This document shows positions 12,501-23,500 of a DNA stretch of 64,000 nt, in pieces. Within the stretch, counting starts at the first letter, position 1; the number at the start of each line of letters is the position of its first letter. The notes beneath the pieces were generated by a model. It ran no database searches and was not told where the DNA came from. It saw only the letters and a list, made by a program, of their open reading frames with translations. Source of the stretch: Mesostigma viride (lineage: Eukaryota; Streptophyta; Mesostigmatophyceae; Mesostigmatales; Mesostigmataceae); contig RPFO01001802.1 of assembly GCA_009746045.1 (NCBI GenBank), positions 1 to 64,000 of the forward strand. The letters run 5' to 3'. Both the position numbers and the translations under genes were made by a program.

Positions 12501-14265
12501 GGGACTTCATTGCGCCATAGGCCAACCGATAACGATTAAGGGGCAGGGGCAGCCTTGCGGATACCAGAGACCACAAGGTATTCAGATAGGATGCAACCGG
12601 TTCTGAATAGCACATCTCCCTACTTTGCAAAACAGGTATGCGGCACATGGCCCGGTCACTCCCAGGGGGAGGTGACCGTTACCAGAAAGCCACCTACGAT
12701 GTAATTGACGATAAATGGCAGGGTTGAATACTGTAGTGGTGCCTTGCTGCAACGAAGTCAGCTGGCCCACCGTCCATGCATGCCCAGAAATCTCCTTTTC
12801 AACTCATTCGCTCGATCCCATGGCACGGATTTGCCCGCTGCTGCTAACCGACTCCACCCCACGCGCCGCAAAGTGAACATTACTACATACTTTACGCTGC
12901 TAGCTTGAGCCACAGAGCAAGAGCGGCCGACTGGAGGGCAGGTGGCGGAAAGTAGGTGGACAAACGAGCCATACATCAAAGCTCTGTCACCAATGTAAGA
13001 ATAAGAATAATAAGAATACTCTGGCTCTTGCCCCTGATTGGCCCTGATCATCTCAAAATGCTCTTAGAACATACCAGTGCCCAATTGAAATGCCGTTTCT
13101 CCCAAATTGAAAATACACACTAAAACTATAAGATCAAGCCCTTTGGAAGCCAAGGGGTGGCCCTTGTAAAGCCTACGTGGCAGTAGCCACACAACTAGTG
13201 AGCTGAGGCATCAACAGAATGGACAATTATTTTAATCCCAAAACGTGTGCGTTCTGGTACCTTCAAGTCATCCTCCAGCCTCGCCACGGCTTGTTGGATT
13301 TTATCCACAGTCTCCCTCAGCGGGGCATTGATGGGATGCTTCATTTCATCCCATTGAAACCTGAAGCGAGGGGCGGGGGGGGGGGGGGTCAGGGTCACAG
13401 GGGGATGTGGTGTTAACCTTGACAAGAAAGAATGATAACAAATGCGACAACGCTACTCTTTACGTCCTTGCGCATATATAACAGCCGTACACACCAAACA
13501 ACCACAAGCAAACCTGATGTTTCCACGAAAAGAAGAACAAAAGAATTTTCGCCCGTACAGTGCTAGCACACAGCAAGAATGCACGATAACCACTTGGCAA
13601 CTTTTATCTGGCGGACACATGTAGTACATTTAGGAACTAATCATGGGCGCTACCTGTCATAAATGAATGCCAAGAGCGGGCCACGCAACGTAGGCATTAC
13701 CTGCTCAGGAACATCTCCGCGGGCAGTCCATGCACAGATAGATCCGCAGCAACACCTGTGACCCTTTCTAGCTCGTCGGCTTGTCTCCGGATCTTGCCCG
13801 TGACACCCTCGAGAAAAGCATTCACCTGCGTCGCAACGCCAAACAAAACAAGTTTGAAGCCATGCTAAGTATGTGTTTCCAAAAGAAAAATATATTGCTT
13901 TCACCACCGCATGTGTAGACTAAATCATGATTATTTACATACCTTGAATAGGTCGTCACTGATGGACAGCAGGGAGTCCAGAGTGCCCACGCGAAGCTCC
14001 GGTATAGCCAACTGCAAGACAAAATAACACGAAAGCTATGTCAGCTGGTATTACAGCCACGCCCCTTAGTTCTACGACACGCCTTTCCACGCTGCCTCCT
14101 TATTGACCGTGTTCACTAAGAATAACACCCCAGCATCCTCGAAAGGTAAATCACCTTCGTTGTTTGGCTGATATCCGCAGTCTTCTGCTTAATAACTGAC
14201 AATGTAGAGTCTGCTGTACCAGTAATGGGAAGGGTAACCAACCAAACCGTCGTCATCGCTGCCAT
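3560..14265 (-). CDS. VHA-C: V-type H+-ATPase subunit C, complete, 11 exons
   Basis: Subunit C of the peripheral V1 sector of the vacuolar proton pump (plant VHA-C/DET3, yeast Vma5), which links the V1 and V0 stalks. Eleven minus-strand exons have GT donors and AG acceptors: 14265-14155, 14011-13943, 13825-13701, 13360-13261, 12107-12040, 7937-7796, 7064-6948, 5875-5741, 4901-4818, 4004-3928, 3662-3560. They total 1,131 nt in one unbroken frame, 376 aa, close to the plant protein of about 375 aa. Family landmarks in order: MAAMTTVWLVTLPI at the start, RVGTLDSLLS, FLEGVTGKIRRQ, RFQWDE, AVRDLSTLI, VVPKYNVKDWLGCYE, VPRSSKKI, ESILRYGLPP, and FPYVSLTINI at the C-terminus. The long introns hold minisatellites at 6.66-6.95 kb and 8.1-11.06 kb. 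The gene diverges from the hydrolase gene at 15.16 kb. All exon phases fit, so confidence is high; the exact start is the first ATG in frame with the family N-terminus. Confidence 0.95.
4987..5098. repeat. 56-bp tandem duplication
   Basis: Two adjacent copies of a unit containing AATAAGGCTGTAGAAATGAG and ACCAGGTAAGGCATTTACTC, inside the eighth intron of the V-ATPase gene. Almost identical, hence recent. Confidence 0.9.
6656..6950. repeat. 29-bp minisatellite made from a splice donor
   Basis: About ten units of GAAGCTGCATTCCCCC plus GCCCCTCACCTG. Read on the gene strand, each unit contains CTTCCAG followed by GTGAGG, the end of V-ATPase exon 7 and its 5' splice site. The exon-proximal unit at 6945-6960 is the functional junction, and the array extends away from it into the intron. 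Confidence 0.93.
8108..11060. repeat. 3-kb minisatellite of 9-bp unit GGCAAGGAA
   Basis: About 328 copies of GGCAAGGAA in register, in the fifth intron of the V-ATPase gene. The first 2.1 kb is essentially invariant. Variant units (GGCAAGGGA, GGCAAGGCA) occur in blocks between about 10,195 and 11,035, followed by GGTAAGGAA units. Because 9 is divisible by 3, all frames stay open and give Gly-Lys-Glu, Ala-Arg-Lys or Leu-Pro-Ser polymers; these are not genes. On the gene strand the array is a pyrimidine-rich TTCCTTGCC tract. Confidence 0.97.
11099..12039. other. Remainder of V-ATPase intron 5
   Basis: G-rich low-complexity DNA up to about 11,240, then ordinary intron sequence with no recognised exon. 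A small tandem duplication near 11,580-11,645 repeats TTCCTTGTAAGTCCAA. Confidence 0.6.
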
Positions 14266-15154
14266 TCTTAAGTTGCTAACAGAGATAAAAAGCTAGTATA
14301 TTGACCCGCTCTACAGGCAGGCGCGTCCTTGCCAATCACTGCATGCTTTGGCAACGTCTAGCTAGCAGGTTCTAAAGTCATGGGGAGGCTGACTCCGTAA
14401 AACAGCTCCCGCTCCCCTCTCTAGGCTGCAGCTATTCGTTCTATGGCTGCCACCACGTTTGATCAGCTGGTTGCCAGGTGAAAGGTCAACAGCCAACAAA
14501 CACGCGACGAGACGAGCAACGAGAGCCATCAACCAGTTCCCATAGCCCGCACTGGGCCGGTCAGGGGGCCGCCTGCACTATCTTCCCTACTTGTCACCAC
14601 TAGTAGCCCGACCGGCCCACCATGGCGCTCGGCTCGCGCCCTGCCACGCGGTGCAAAGTGCAAACCAGCATATCAGCCTCAAATCACTGTACACAGTACA
14701 AACCGTCAATATTTTCCAAGTTGCAGTGCAGCTATATGTGTCCTAGTTAGACCGAGCGACGAAAACGTTACAAACCCGACAGCCCTGTCATCCACTTGGC
14801 CAAAACTTACATGGCCGCCCGATGGCCGTAGCTGATGCAGCCGCAAGCAACGACAGCCTGGCCTTAGGCGTACGGCGGATAGGCGGGTTTGCCGCGAGGC
14901 CCAGGACGGCTTGTCACGCTACACATACCGCAGAAATTGATTGCCCCGCCCGTTTTAGTGACATCACTGCGTCGGTGAACCACTGGCATCCAATGGTGGG
15001 CCCATGTCGTCGGAAATCGGTCGCGAGCGCATAGTGTTGCGCATGCATGCGGAATTCGATACTCATCTTGAACTCGGAGGGTGCTAATTTTTTGTCCCAC
15101 GATCCGGCATCCTCGCTTTTTGTCATTACTTGTTGACCTTGTGGATATCTATCA
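14266..15154. promoter_or_regulatory. Shared 5' region between divergent V-ATPase C and hydrolase genes
   Basis: The 889 bp between the V-ATPase start codon (minus) and the DUF829 open frame (plus) must hold both 5' untranslated regions and both promoters. I cannot assign a TATA box or other element with confidence. No other gene is seen here. Confidence 0.55.
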
Positions 15155-16438
15155 TTGTGTGGCTGGATGGCTCGCTGTCAACTAGTTTCGGCAGCGATCC
15201 GTTTGTCAGCAAAAGGTTCTTGTTTTCGGGCGCCGGCTCAAAGCGTAGCAAGGGTCAAACCGGCGACCACTCGGCCTGTGTTAGGGGCTCGCTTTGCATT
15301 TTCCGGGGTTCCCAAGAAAAATTCTTTCCTTCTTCAATCGAGAGTACGCAGTCTACAAACTACTCAATGCCTGTTGAACACTTTAGACCAGAATTCGAAG
15401 TTCGTCGACAAAGACCGCGCAAGGGCAGGCGATCTGCATTCTGATGTCTGCCTTGCCTGCCTTTTTCAGGAGACATGTGCAGTCGATTACCGCGATGATT
15501 GCCCTCGGGTGGTCGTAGTTCTCTTGGGCTGGCTCGGATCCCAGCAGAAGCACCTGCGCCTGTACGAGGAATGGTACCGAGTGCGGGGAATGGAAACCGT
15601 GACGGTGGACATGCCGCTTGGCGCGGCTCTCACGGCCGTCGTGCAGGACGGACGGGCTGAGGAACTTACGGGCCAGATGGTAAACCGGATACAGGAACAG
15701 GTCGGCGACGGGAGCAACGTCCGCCTGATGTTCCACACGTTCAGCAACACGGGCTGGCTCCTGTACGGAGCAATCCTTGAGACGCTGCGCAAGCAGCAGA
15801 GCCCCCTGGAAGACATCCTCCTCGGATGCGTGGTCGACTCCGCGCCGGGTCCGGGCCTTTCCCCAGAGGTCTGGGCCCGAGGGTTTGCGGCTGCGATTCT
15901 TGGGAGTCGGCTCCCACACGGCCCCAAGTCAGCCCCCGAGGAGCGGCCTGCCAGCCTGGGCAGCCTATCCAAGATGGCAATCAAGGAGGCGCTCTGGTCG
16001 GCCCTGGGCGGCCAGCGCGTCTTATTCTGGCAGCGTCAGTACGACCTCCTCATGCGACTGCTCCGCGCGGTCTTCTCCTGGTTCCTCGCGCAGTCGCGCG
16101 TGCGCCAGCGGCTACAGCAGGTGCTTGAGGTGCTGGAGAAGAGCCAGCCCATCATTCCTCAGCTGTACGTGTACAGCACATCGGACGCGATCATCCCCCA
16201 CACTGCGGTCGAGAGCTTCATCGACATGCAGCGCGCGAAAGGTCACCCTGTCGCGGTTTCACGCATGTATTCCTCCCCCCACGTGGATCATTTCCGGCAC
16301 CACCCAGCCGAGTACGCGCGCCACCTGTCCGATTTCCTGCGCCTGTGCATCCAGCACAAGTACGGTGGCAAGGACGAACGACGAGCGGGCGCTGGGGCAA
16401 GCCCTGCGCGCGTGCCGGCGGAGGCCCAGCCTGTTTGA
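15155..16438 (+). CDS. TMEM53: DUF829/TMEM53-family alpha/beta hydrolase, single exon
   Basis: Predicted serine hydrolase of the DUF829 (TMEM53) family; the substrate of this family is not established. The 427-aa frame has no intron. Core motifs: beta strand VVVVLLGWLGSQQKHLRLY (about 119-137), nucleophile motif FHTFSNTGW with Ser197, acid motif YSTSDAIIPH with Asp344, and SPHVDHFRHHP with His376/His379. The segments between these match the family layout (YGAILE, VDSAPGP). Residues 1-60 are rich in Arg, Ser and Ala with few acids, resembling an organelle transit peptide; ATG codons at residues 1 and 5 are both possible starts. A short Arg/Ala-rich tail follows the domain. Divergent from V-ATPase subunit C. 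Family assignment is confident; localisation is inference. Confidence 0.88.
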   Translation: MCGWMARCQLVSAAIRLSAKGSCFRAPAQSVARVKPATTRPVLGARFAFSGVPKKNSFLLQSRVRSLQTTQCLLNTLDQNSKFVDKDRARAGDLHSDVCLACLFQETCAVDYRDDCPRVVVVLLGWLGSQQKHLRLYEEWYRVRGMETVTVDMPLGAALTAVVQDGRAEELTGQMVNRIQEQVGDGSNVRLMFHTFSNTGWLLYGAILETLRKQQSPLEDILLGCVVDSAPGPGLSPEVWARGFAAAILGSRLPHGPKSAPEERPASLGSLSKMAIKEALWSALGGQRVLFWQRQYDLLMRLLRAVFSWFLAQSRVRQRLQQVLEVLEKSQPIIPQLYVYSTSDAIIPHTAVESFIDMQRAKGHPVAVSRMYSSPHVDHFRHHPAEYARHLSDFLRLCIQHKYGGKDERRAGAGASPARVPAEAQPV

Positions 16439-17096
16439 AGGGCATTTAGGTTTGCAAGGTGTTGAGATGGAAGGAATGGAAGATCAGGAGGATGAAGGTG
16501 GAAGCAGGGCAATGAGAGGAAACGGGTGTGTGTGTGGGGGGGGTCGAGTTGCCTTCCTTCATTAGTGCCGAGTTGCGAATGAAAGCACAAGAGCCGGGGT
16601 GCGGACATCTTTGCGGCATTTTTCTCACGGTTTTATGACACGCGGGCGGGTCAACACATTTTTGTAGCGTAGCTATGCAGTTTTTTCAGCGCTACCTGAA
16701 GCGTTGTGTATAATATATTTATAACCGCCCGCTAGCTGGCTTGTGCTTGGTTGTATCAGGTGCCAGGCGCATATACTGTGCTATGCACGTCAATCCATGC
16801 CTCATTGGTTGAGAGGGTGAACTCATGACAAATTGTACTTGTAGATCTCTTGCATAGCGGGCATGTTTCTAATAATATACTAATTATCAGTGTATAAATT
16901 TTGAATGTGTTGGGATTCATTTGCGTGGTTGATTTTAAGTGAGACAACTATGCCTGGACGCATGGCGATCCAACGCCGTGGAAGGACTAGGGTAGTTGTC
17001 TGAGAGTACAGACGCCAAGGCCGCGGGAGCCGCGTGGCTATCTGTAGGAAGACCTGCACGGAGGGAGACAGTGGGTAACAAGAAAGGTTTATAGGG

Positions 17097-17098
<2 letters not shown>
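16439..17098. other. Intergenic interval
   Basis: Presumed 3' region of the hydrolase gene. No exon or RNA gene was recognised. Confidence 0.5.
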
Positions 17099-17180
<82 letters not shown>

Positions 17181-17215
17181 CAACAACAACAAAAAAAAAA
17201 AAAGAAAAAGAAAAA
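17099..17215. repeat. (CA)n, (CAA)n and A-rich tract
   Basis: Forty CA units, then four CAA units, then an A-rich run. It lies directly before the TTAA-rich target-like stretch and 5' end of the LINE at 17.24 kb. Confidence 0.95.
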
Positions 17216-17239
17216 CAACCAAACCTAAGAAGGAAAATT

Positions 17240-20073
17240 AATTAATTAATTTTAATTAGACTCGTGCTCCCGTTGGGTAGTCACGGAGCATTAACCCCGA
17301 TGGATGGATGGATGCCGTCAGCATTATCGGAGCATTAACCCTGGTGGATGGATTCGACGTCAGGCCTGTCTGGACTACGTGGTGCATGGTACGGCAGCCC
17401 AGGTACACTTTGGTTCTGGATACCCGAGTGTTCGACACGCCCACGGGGTGCTCTGATCACCGGTTGGTGCGCGCGACCATTCGGCTCCGGTTCCATGTCC
17501 CCGAGCGCCGCGCCCCAGTGGCCCTCCCCGACTGGTCTGCTCTACGTGCCCGGTCCGGGGGGATCCTGAGGATCCTGGCCGGACGCGCCGAGCGCGAGCG
17601 GAACCGGTGCCGACAGGAGTACCTGGCGGCCCTGGACGCCCAGGCGGATGTCGACGCGCTGGCCCAGGGTGCTCCCAACGCCGCCATTTTTAATGCGGGC
17701 TTAATTTGCGGCCCGCGCCCCGTTGCTGGCGGCTCGGCACCTGCCGGTCATGCACCGCCGCCGCCCTGGCCCGCTCTACCGCCAGGGCCCCCAGGTCTTG
17801 GCCGCCCGGCACCGCCTCAGGCGTAATCGGGACCCGCTGCAGAAACCGTTGCTCAAGGCCGCCCTTGTTGAGGCCTACACACACGCTCAGGACGCAGAGG
17901 CGGCCCAGTGCATCGCAGATGCCAAGGCCTGCCAAGCTCGCAACCAGGGCAAGGACATATGGTACCACCTCGACCGGTTCGGCGGCCGGCGGCAGCGCAC
18001 CCCGGTGGAGCACACGGGGGACGGCACGGCGCCGGTCAGCCTTGACCGCTGGTTGGCCCACAATGTTTCCTTAACAGGTGGGCCGGCTCGCGCCCCGCCG
18101 CCCCCCCGCCGCTTCACCCCGAGATGGTCGCCCGTCTCGGTGTTGCAGGACCCCCCCCCGCCGCCGGCGCCCCCCTCCTCGGCCGCGTACTACAAAGTCC
18201 CCGCCTTGCAGGAGGGCTGCCTTGCCACCAACCACGTCGTCCACCCCTTCACTTTGAAGGAATTGGACGGCGCCCTTGCTCGCCTGCGGTACGACGCGGC
18301 GGTCGGTGCCGACCACCTTTCTGCTGAGCTTCTGAAGACCCCTGATCGACCCGGCGGTATGGGATCTTCTGCTGGCGTTCTGCAACCGTGTCCTGCTCTC
18401 TGATAAGCCTCCGCCTGCTGAGTGGCAGACGGCCATCCGAGTCAATGCTGTACAAGAAGGGCTCTCCTGCTGACCCCGGTAACTATCGGGGTGTCTGCCT
18501 CCAGAGCGCCGCGCTGAAGGTCTTCATGCGCATGATGCTGCACAGGCTCCACGCCGCGCGCTGGACCCACACCTGGGTGAGTCTCAGATGGGTTTCCGCC
18601 GTGGTCGTAACACTGTCATGGCTGTATTTGTCGCGCGCCGGTTGATGGAGGAGGTGCGTCGCCTTTGCCCTGATGGTTTGCCGCTGTTCTTCATTTTTGT
18701 CGACTGTATCAAGGCCTTTGACACGGTTCTCTGGGAGGCTCTTTGGGCCATCCTAGCTCTGGACCGGGTACCACCAGTGTTTATTGCTGCCATTCGTCGA
18801 CTGTACGAGGGCTCACAGGCAGTAGTGCGGACTGCGGAAGGCACCACCCCACCATCCCCCCTTCACCACGGGGGGTGGCAAGGTTGCGTCCTGCCCCCAT
18901 ATCTGTTCATTAAATTGTTGTGGATCACGTCATGCGCCGGGCACGTGCGCGCTAAATACTGCTCTGAAGGGGTTCGAGCCCGGCTTGGACATTCTTAACG
19001 AGCGCGAGCACGTACGGGGGGGTTGGCACTGGCTACCGCCTGGCCGACCTGATTTATGCGGACCACCCTCATCGCGCGCCCCGAGCACATTCAGACCTGG
19101 CTGGACTGTCTGAGCTTGGAGGCGAGGGCGGTGGGTTTGGAGATTAGTGTCAAAACTGAGGCCGGCGATGGTGATTGGGGCCTCCAGTCGCCCACCGCTG
19201 CCGCAACCGCTCGACGGGACGGAGGTCCCGTTCCGTGACCGCTTCAAACTGTTGGGGAGCATGCTCCCTGACACCGCCGACGATGTGGACATCCGCATCG
19301 GCCTGGCCTGGGCCAGGCTCCGTTCGCTCAACACCCAAGTACTGGCGCTCGAAGGGCCTGGGCGAGCACCGCAAGCGCATGCTCTTCAAGGTCCTCGTCC
19401 TCACGGTGCTTACGTATGGCGCCGAGGCGTGGACGTACACTCACGGACACACTGGCAGCTAAGCTAGACGGCACGGTTTACAGGATGCTCCGACAGGTCC
19501 TGAATGTAGGGTTTTCCAAGCATAGGTCATTAGAGTCTTTGTATCATGGTATGCCTCGTATTTCGGACGAGATTAGGCAGCGTAGGATAGCATTTGTAGG
19601 ACATCTTGCTTGCACCAGCCAAGTTGACACCGCCCTTGGTCTCGCCGGCCCCCAGCGGCTTGGCCAACCAGGGCGGCATATTTTCACCCGGCCTGGCCCC
19701 AAGGACATTCCCAGGAAGCTAGGTAAACCTGCCATGAACTACATCCAGATGTTGCTGGCCGACCTAGTGGTCCCAGCTCAGTTTGGACATCGCATCCACT
19801 CGATCCCTCTCCCTTCTTTGGACTGCCACGCAGAACAAGAAGCGGTGGCAGAAGATTGTCCAGGCTCACACGCCAGCCCCTGTGGGCAAGCCACCCCCCC
19901 CCAAGAGGAAGGGGCGTTTTGCTGAGTAGTGTAGTTAGGATTTTATAGACTATAGATAGCTTGAGTTAGGTTAGTTCGATTACGCGGCTTCCTCCACCTC
20001 CACCCACCCATCAAGGCATATGTGCTACATGATCTCCCAACAGAGGCATGTTATAATTTAATTTAATTTTTAA
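17240..20073 (+). mobile_element. Degenerate non-LTR retrotransposon (LINE) with reverse transcriptase remnants
   Basis: A plus-strand element with several frameshifts. In order: the end of an apurinic-type endonuclease domain (CSDHRLVRA near 17,450), reverse transcriptase blocks KKGSPADPGNYRGVCLQSA (about 18,450), QMGFRRGRNTVMAVFVARRL (18,585), FIFVDCIKAFDTVLWEALW (18,690) and the GCVLPPYLF block (18,880). The catalytic YADD region at 19,050 reads YAD and then shifts frame, apparently by a small deletion. Downstream, LLGSMLPDTADDVDIRIGLA, LTVLTYGAEAW and RQRRIAFVGHL are typical LINE C-terminal blocks. Most of the endonuclease is missing between the 5' terminus and CSDHRLV. The termini are those of the short element at 2.2-2.7 kb. 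Inactive as it stands. Confidence 0.88.
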
Positions 20074-20595
20074 TGATGCTTAAAGATAGGTGGCAGACAG
20101 TAATGAAGGCCACCGACCACCCCCCAGTCGGTGGAGCCTTCGCGTGTTACTAAGTTTGGCATGCATAGCAATTAATTCGGGCCGTGGTGCCCGCAACCCT
20201 GTAATTAGGGACTATAGACATAGCTACATCCATCCACCCCATCCCATATTCATTTCCCTGAGGACCTACGCTCACGTGATGCAGTTACGTGTAATATAAT
20301 TAAGTAATCAATCAATTAATGCCGATAGCTACCCATGTCATGCGCCAGCTCAGAACACGAATATGCTGAACTTCATGTGATTTGGTCCATAATGATATTC
20401 AGAGTGCGAAATGATAATATACATGGAAGCATGGACATGCAAGGCTCTCTTGAAATCCGCGATTGGCACCCACACGGACGATGAACCTACGGAATGTACT
20501 CCTACTTGCAAGTCACTGAGCAATTGTCCCTACCGCCCAGATTCCCTGGCCATGCAAGCTATGACATACCAAGCCACAGCAGCAACGTCAGGGCA
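20074..20595. other. Interval between LINE and kinase-HECT gene
   Basis: No coding region recognised. It contains CACGTGATGCAGTTACGTGT at 20273-20292 followed by a CAATCAATTAATG tract, a combination that recurs near 60.93 kb and may mark the end of another repeat family. The part nearest 20,595 is presumably 3' untranslated region of the minus-strand gene. Confidence 0.45.
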
Positions 20596-23500
20596 TCAAT
20601 TCCAGGCCGGTGCAGCAGCCCCATCGATGTCCAGCGCGTTTTGGTTGTCGTCACGAAGCCGGTGCTGCTGGCCCCCGATACAACTCCCACAGGTGGGACA
20701 CCTGGCCTGCTCCATGGCCCCGCCACACTCCCCAATAGCATACGGATGCCCGTTAGGACAGCGGTACCACCCCCCCGCCCTCACCTGGCCGCTCATGGCA
20801 CCCACGACCACGTCCATCTCCTCCCTGGCAAGCCTCTCCTCCTGCTGGGCACCAGTACGGACGCCGTACTCCCCCGCCCGCAGCGCGCGGTGCATCCTCG
20901 CTTGGAAGACGGTGTAGTTCTGGCATCCCTCCGGCATGTACATGCAGCCCGTCTCCTGTGCAAATGTAGGCAGCTCCCGCTGCTCCCCGCCTGGAACGAC
21001 CAAGCACCGGTGGCCGGAATGCAGTGCATCCACACCGCCAAGCGCCCGCAGGCACAGCAGCCTGAGCCCCGTCTCCGAGACCTCCCGGATGAACCGTTGC
21101 AGCCAGTCCTTGACAATTGGTGGCCCTTCCTTTGCAGAATTAGTACCACCCCACAGTTCTTCCGGAAACACAAAGGCCTTGACGGCCTTGTCCACATCCA
21201 GATAGTCCTGGCCGAAGAACAGGGTGACCATTACCTCGCCCGTCATGAGCTTGAGGTGGTCCGCCATCAGGTCGTCCAGGGACAGGAAACCCTCACGCAG
21301 CGCCCCCAGCTCCTCCCTGCGGTCCCCGCACAGCCGCTGGTGAACTGCCTGCCGTACGACCGCCCCTTTATTCGCGTCGGTGATCGCGAAATCGTCCTTG
21401 GCAGCGCAGCGTATCAGCATGGACGCCATCATGGCATGCTCCTGGCCGCTCCCATGGGTAATCGCCAGCACGCCCCGCATCTGGCCCGCGATGACCGGGT
21501 CAAACTCGGCCATCAGCTCCAGGCAACGCGAGGGCGTGGCGTCCGCCAGCTGTTCGTCCCCCACCAGGAAGCAGCAGAGGGCGGTCGCGAACCTGACAGG
21601 GACGTGCAGGCACTCGAGGACCGCCTTGGCAAGCACCCGGCCCATCGCTCTCAGCTTGCTCATGTGCTGCTTCCGCTGGCCTCGGCCCTCCGGAGGCGCG
21701 AGCTTCTTTGGCAGGAACGCCACCCCTTCCTGCAGCAGGGATGCCGGGAGGACGTCCTCTCGGCCCTCCCGCCCTTGCTCAAACAGCCCCGCCTCTGGCA
21801 GCACCACGGCTTGGAAGAAGCGGTCCAGCGCCTCGGACAAGGGGACCCTTATGCCGCCGCACTCCACCGAGAACAGCACTTGCAGGTCGAGCCCGTCAGC
21901 CGCAAACACCTCCAGCATCTGCTCCACCAGCTGTGGCCGGTTGTCAAGGTCAGTCACCTTGAGCACGTGTGCTCGCCCCGCCACACGCGCGGGGCAGCGC
22001 CGCAGGCTCTCCAGGAAGCTGCTGAGCGCGTGCATGCGCCGCTGCTGCTCCGCCGCCACCTGCGTCAGGTCCCGCGCCAGGAAACCCTGGGGGTCACTCA
22101 GTGCGTCCTCAGCGGATGGCCGTAGCGCAGGGTCCACCTGGACTAGCGCAAATGCCAGTACCCGCAGCGCCGCCGTCCAGGGATCGCCCTGGTGTAGCTG
22201 GCTGCTGCTTCCGTTGTTGCTTCCGTTGTTCCTGCCGTTATTGGTGTCGTTGTTGCTGCTGGCATCGGGGCCCGACACTGGCCTGCCCTGCCCCGCATCC
22301 ATCTTGCTGGCTGCATCCTTTTTGCTGTCGTCCTCCAGGCACCCCGCGGCGGCGTTCCAGACAGGCAGGGACCCCGTCAAGAGCTCCGTCAGCATGATGC
22401 CCAGCGACCACATGTCCTGCGCAAACGGCCACCGCTTGGCTGAGGGCTGGTCGGCCAGCACCTCAGGCGGTGCATACGCGGTGGTGAAGCCGGCAGCGTG
22501 GGTGGCCAGGGTGGTCTGGAATGCCCGGCTGGCGTCATGGCTGACACCAAAGTCGCAGACCGCGATCTGACCATCATCTTGCAGGAGGATGTTCTCCGGT
22601 TTCAGGTCCCGGTGGACCACGCCCTTGCGGTGGATGAAGGCCACCGCCTGGAAGACCTGCCGCATGGTTACCCACACCTGCTGGCGTTGGTCCATCGGCA
22701 ACGGGTGGCCCTCCCTCGTCCGCGCCTTGATCGTCTCAAACCAGCCCCGCAGGCTCCCGTTCTTGCAGTAGGGCATCTGGAGGTACGCCAGGCCGCCGTC
22801 GAAGAAGATCCGCTCCAGCCGGATCACCAGCGGGTGCCGCAGCGCCTCCAGCCGGCTGCCTTCCCTCCTCAGCTCCTTCTCTCGGCACAGCTCTTTGATC
22901 ACCCACGAGTTGCCCTCGCGGTCCTCGACCACACGGATCTTGGAGCTGCCCAGCGGGCGCCCCATGCCATCACGGAAACACGCGAGGGACCAGTCCGGGT
23001 CGACAATGTCCCCGCCGCTGCCAGCACCCCTACTAGAGCCAGCGTCACCGGCGCCAGAATTACGATTATTATTGCTTCTCGTGGCACTAGGGAGCGCCTT
23101 GCTGAGTCGGCTCGCCCTCTCCGGCAGCGCCGCCACCTCGGGGTAGTACTGTGTCATCTTGCGTGTGGCGTCCTCCGCCTCCGCCGTGAGCTTGTTCAGA
23201 TCCGACACAATGCCCCGCTGCTTGTCCTCCAGCTCGTCCAGCTGCCTCCTCAGTTCCGCCGCCTCTTTCTCCTTCTCGTCCAGCTCCGCGATCTCCAGAT
23301 GCGCGCGCGCCTGCGCTTTCTGCTTCTTCACGTCACGCAGGTCGCGCTGCAGCATGCCCAGCCGGACCTCGGTCGGGTGCAGCCCCTCGCGTGCCGCCAT
23401 CATCTCCGCCAGCTGCTCCCTCTTCCGCTTCACTAGCGCACGCAACGTGCCCGCCTGCTCCGCGTCCTCCGCTGGCGTCTCCCCACCCATGACCGCCACC

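Noticed and set aside
15777..16565. 262-codon plus frame overlapping the DUF829 gene
   Set aside because: Arg/Ser-rich out-of-frame reading of the hydrolase; the overlapping frame has the catalytic motifs.
20494..23436. Plus-strand frames opposite the kinase-HECT-RZ gene (up to 543 codons)
   Set aside because: Shadow frames of GC-rich coding sequence on the other strand; no recognisable motifs, while the minus frame has full kinase and RZ signatures.
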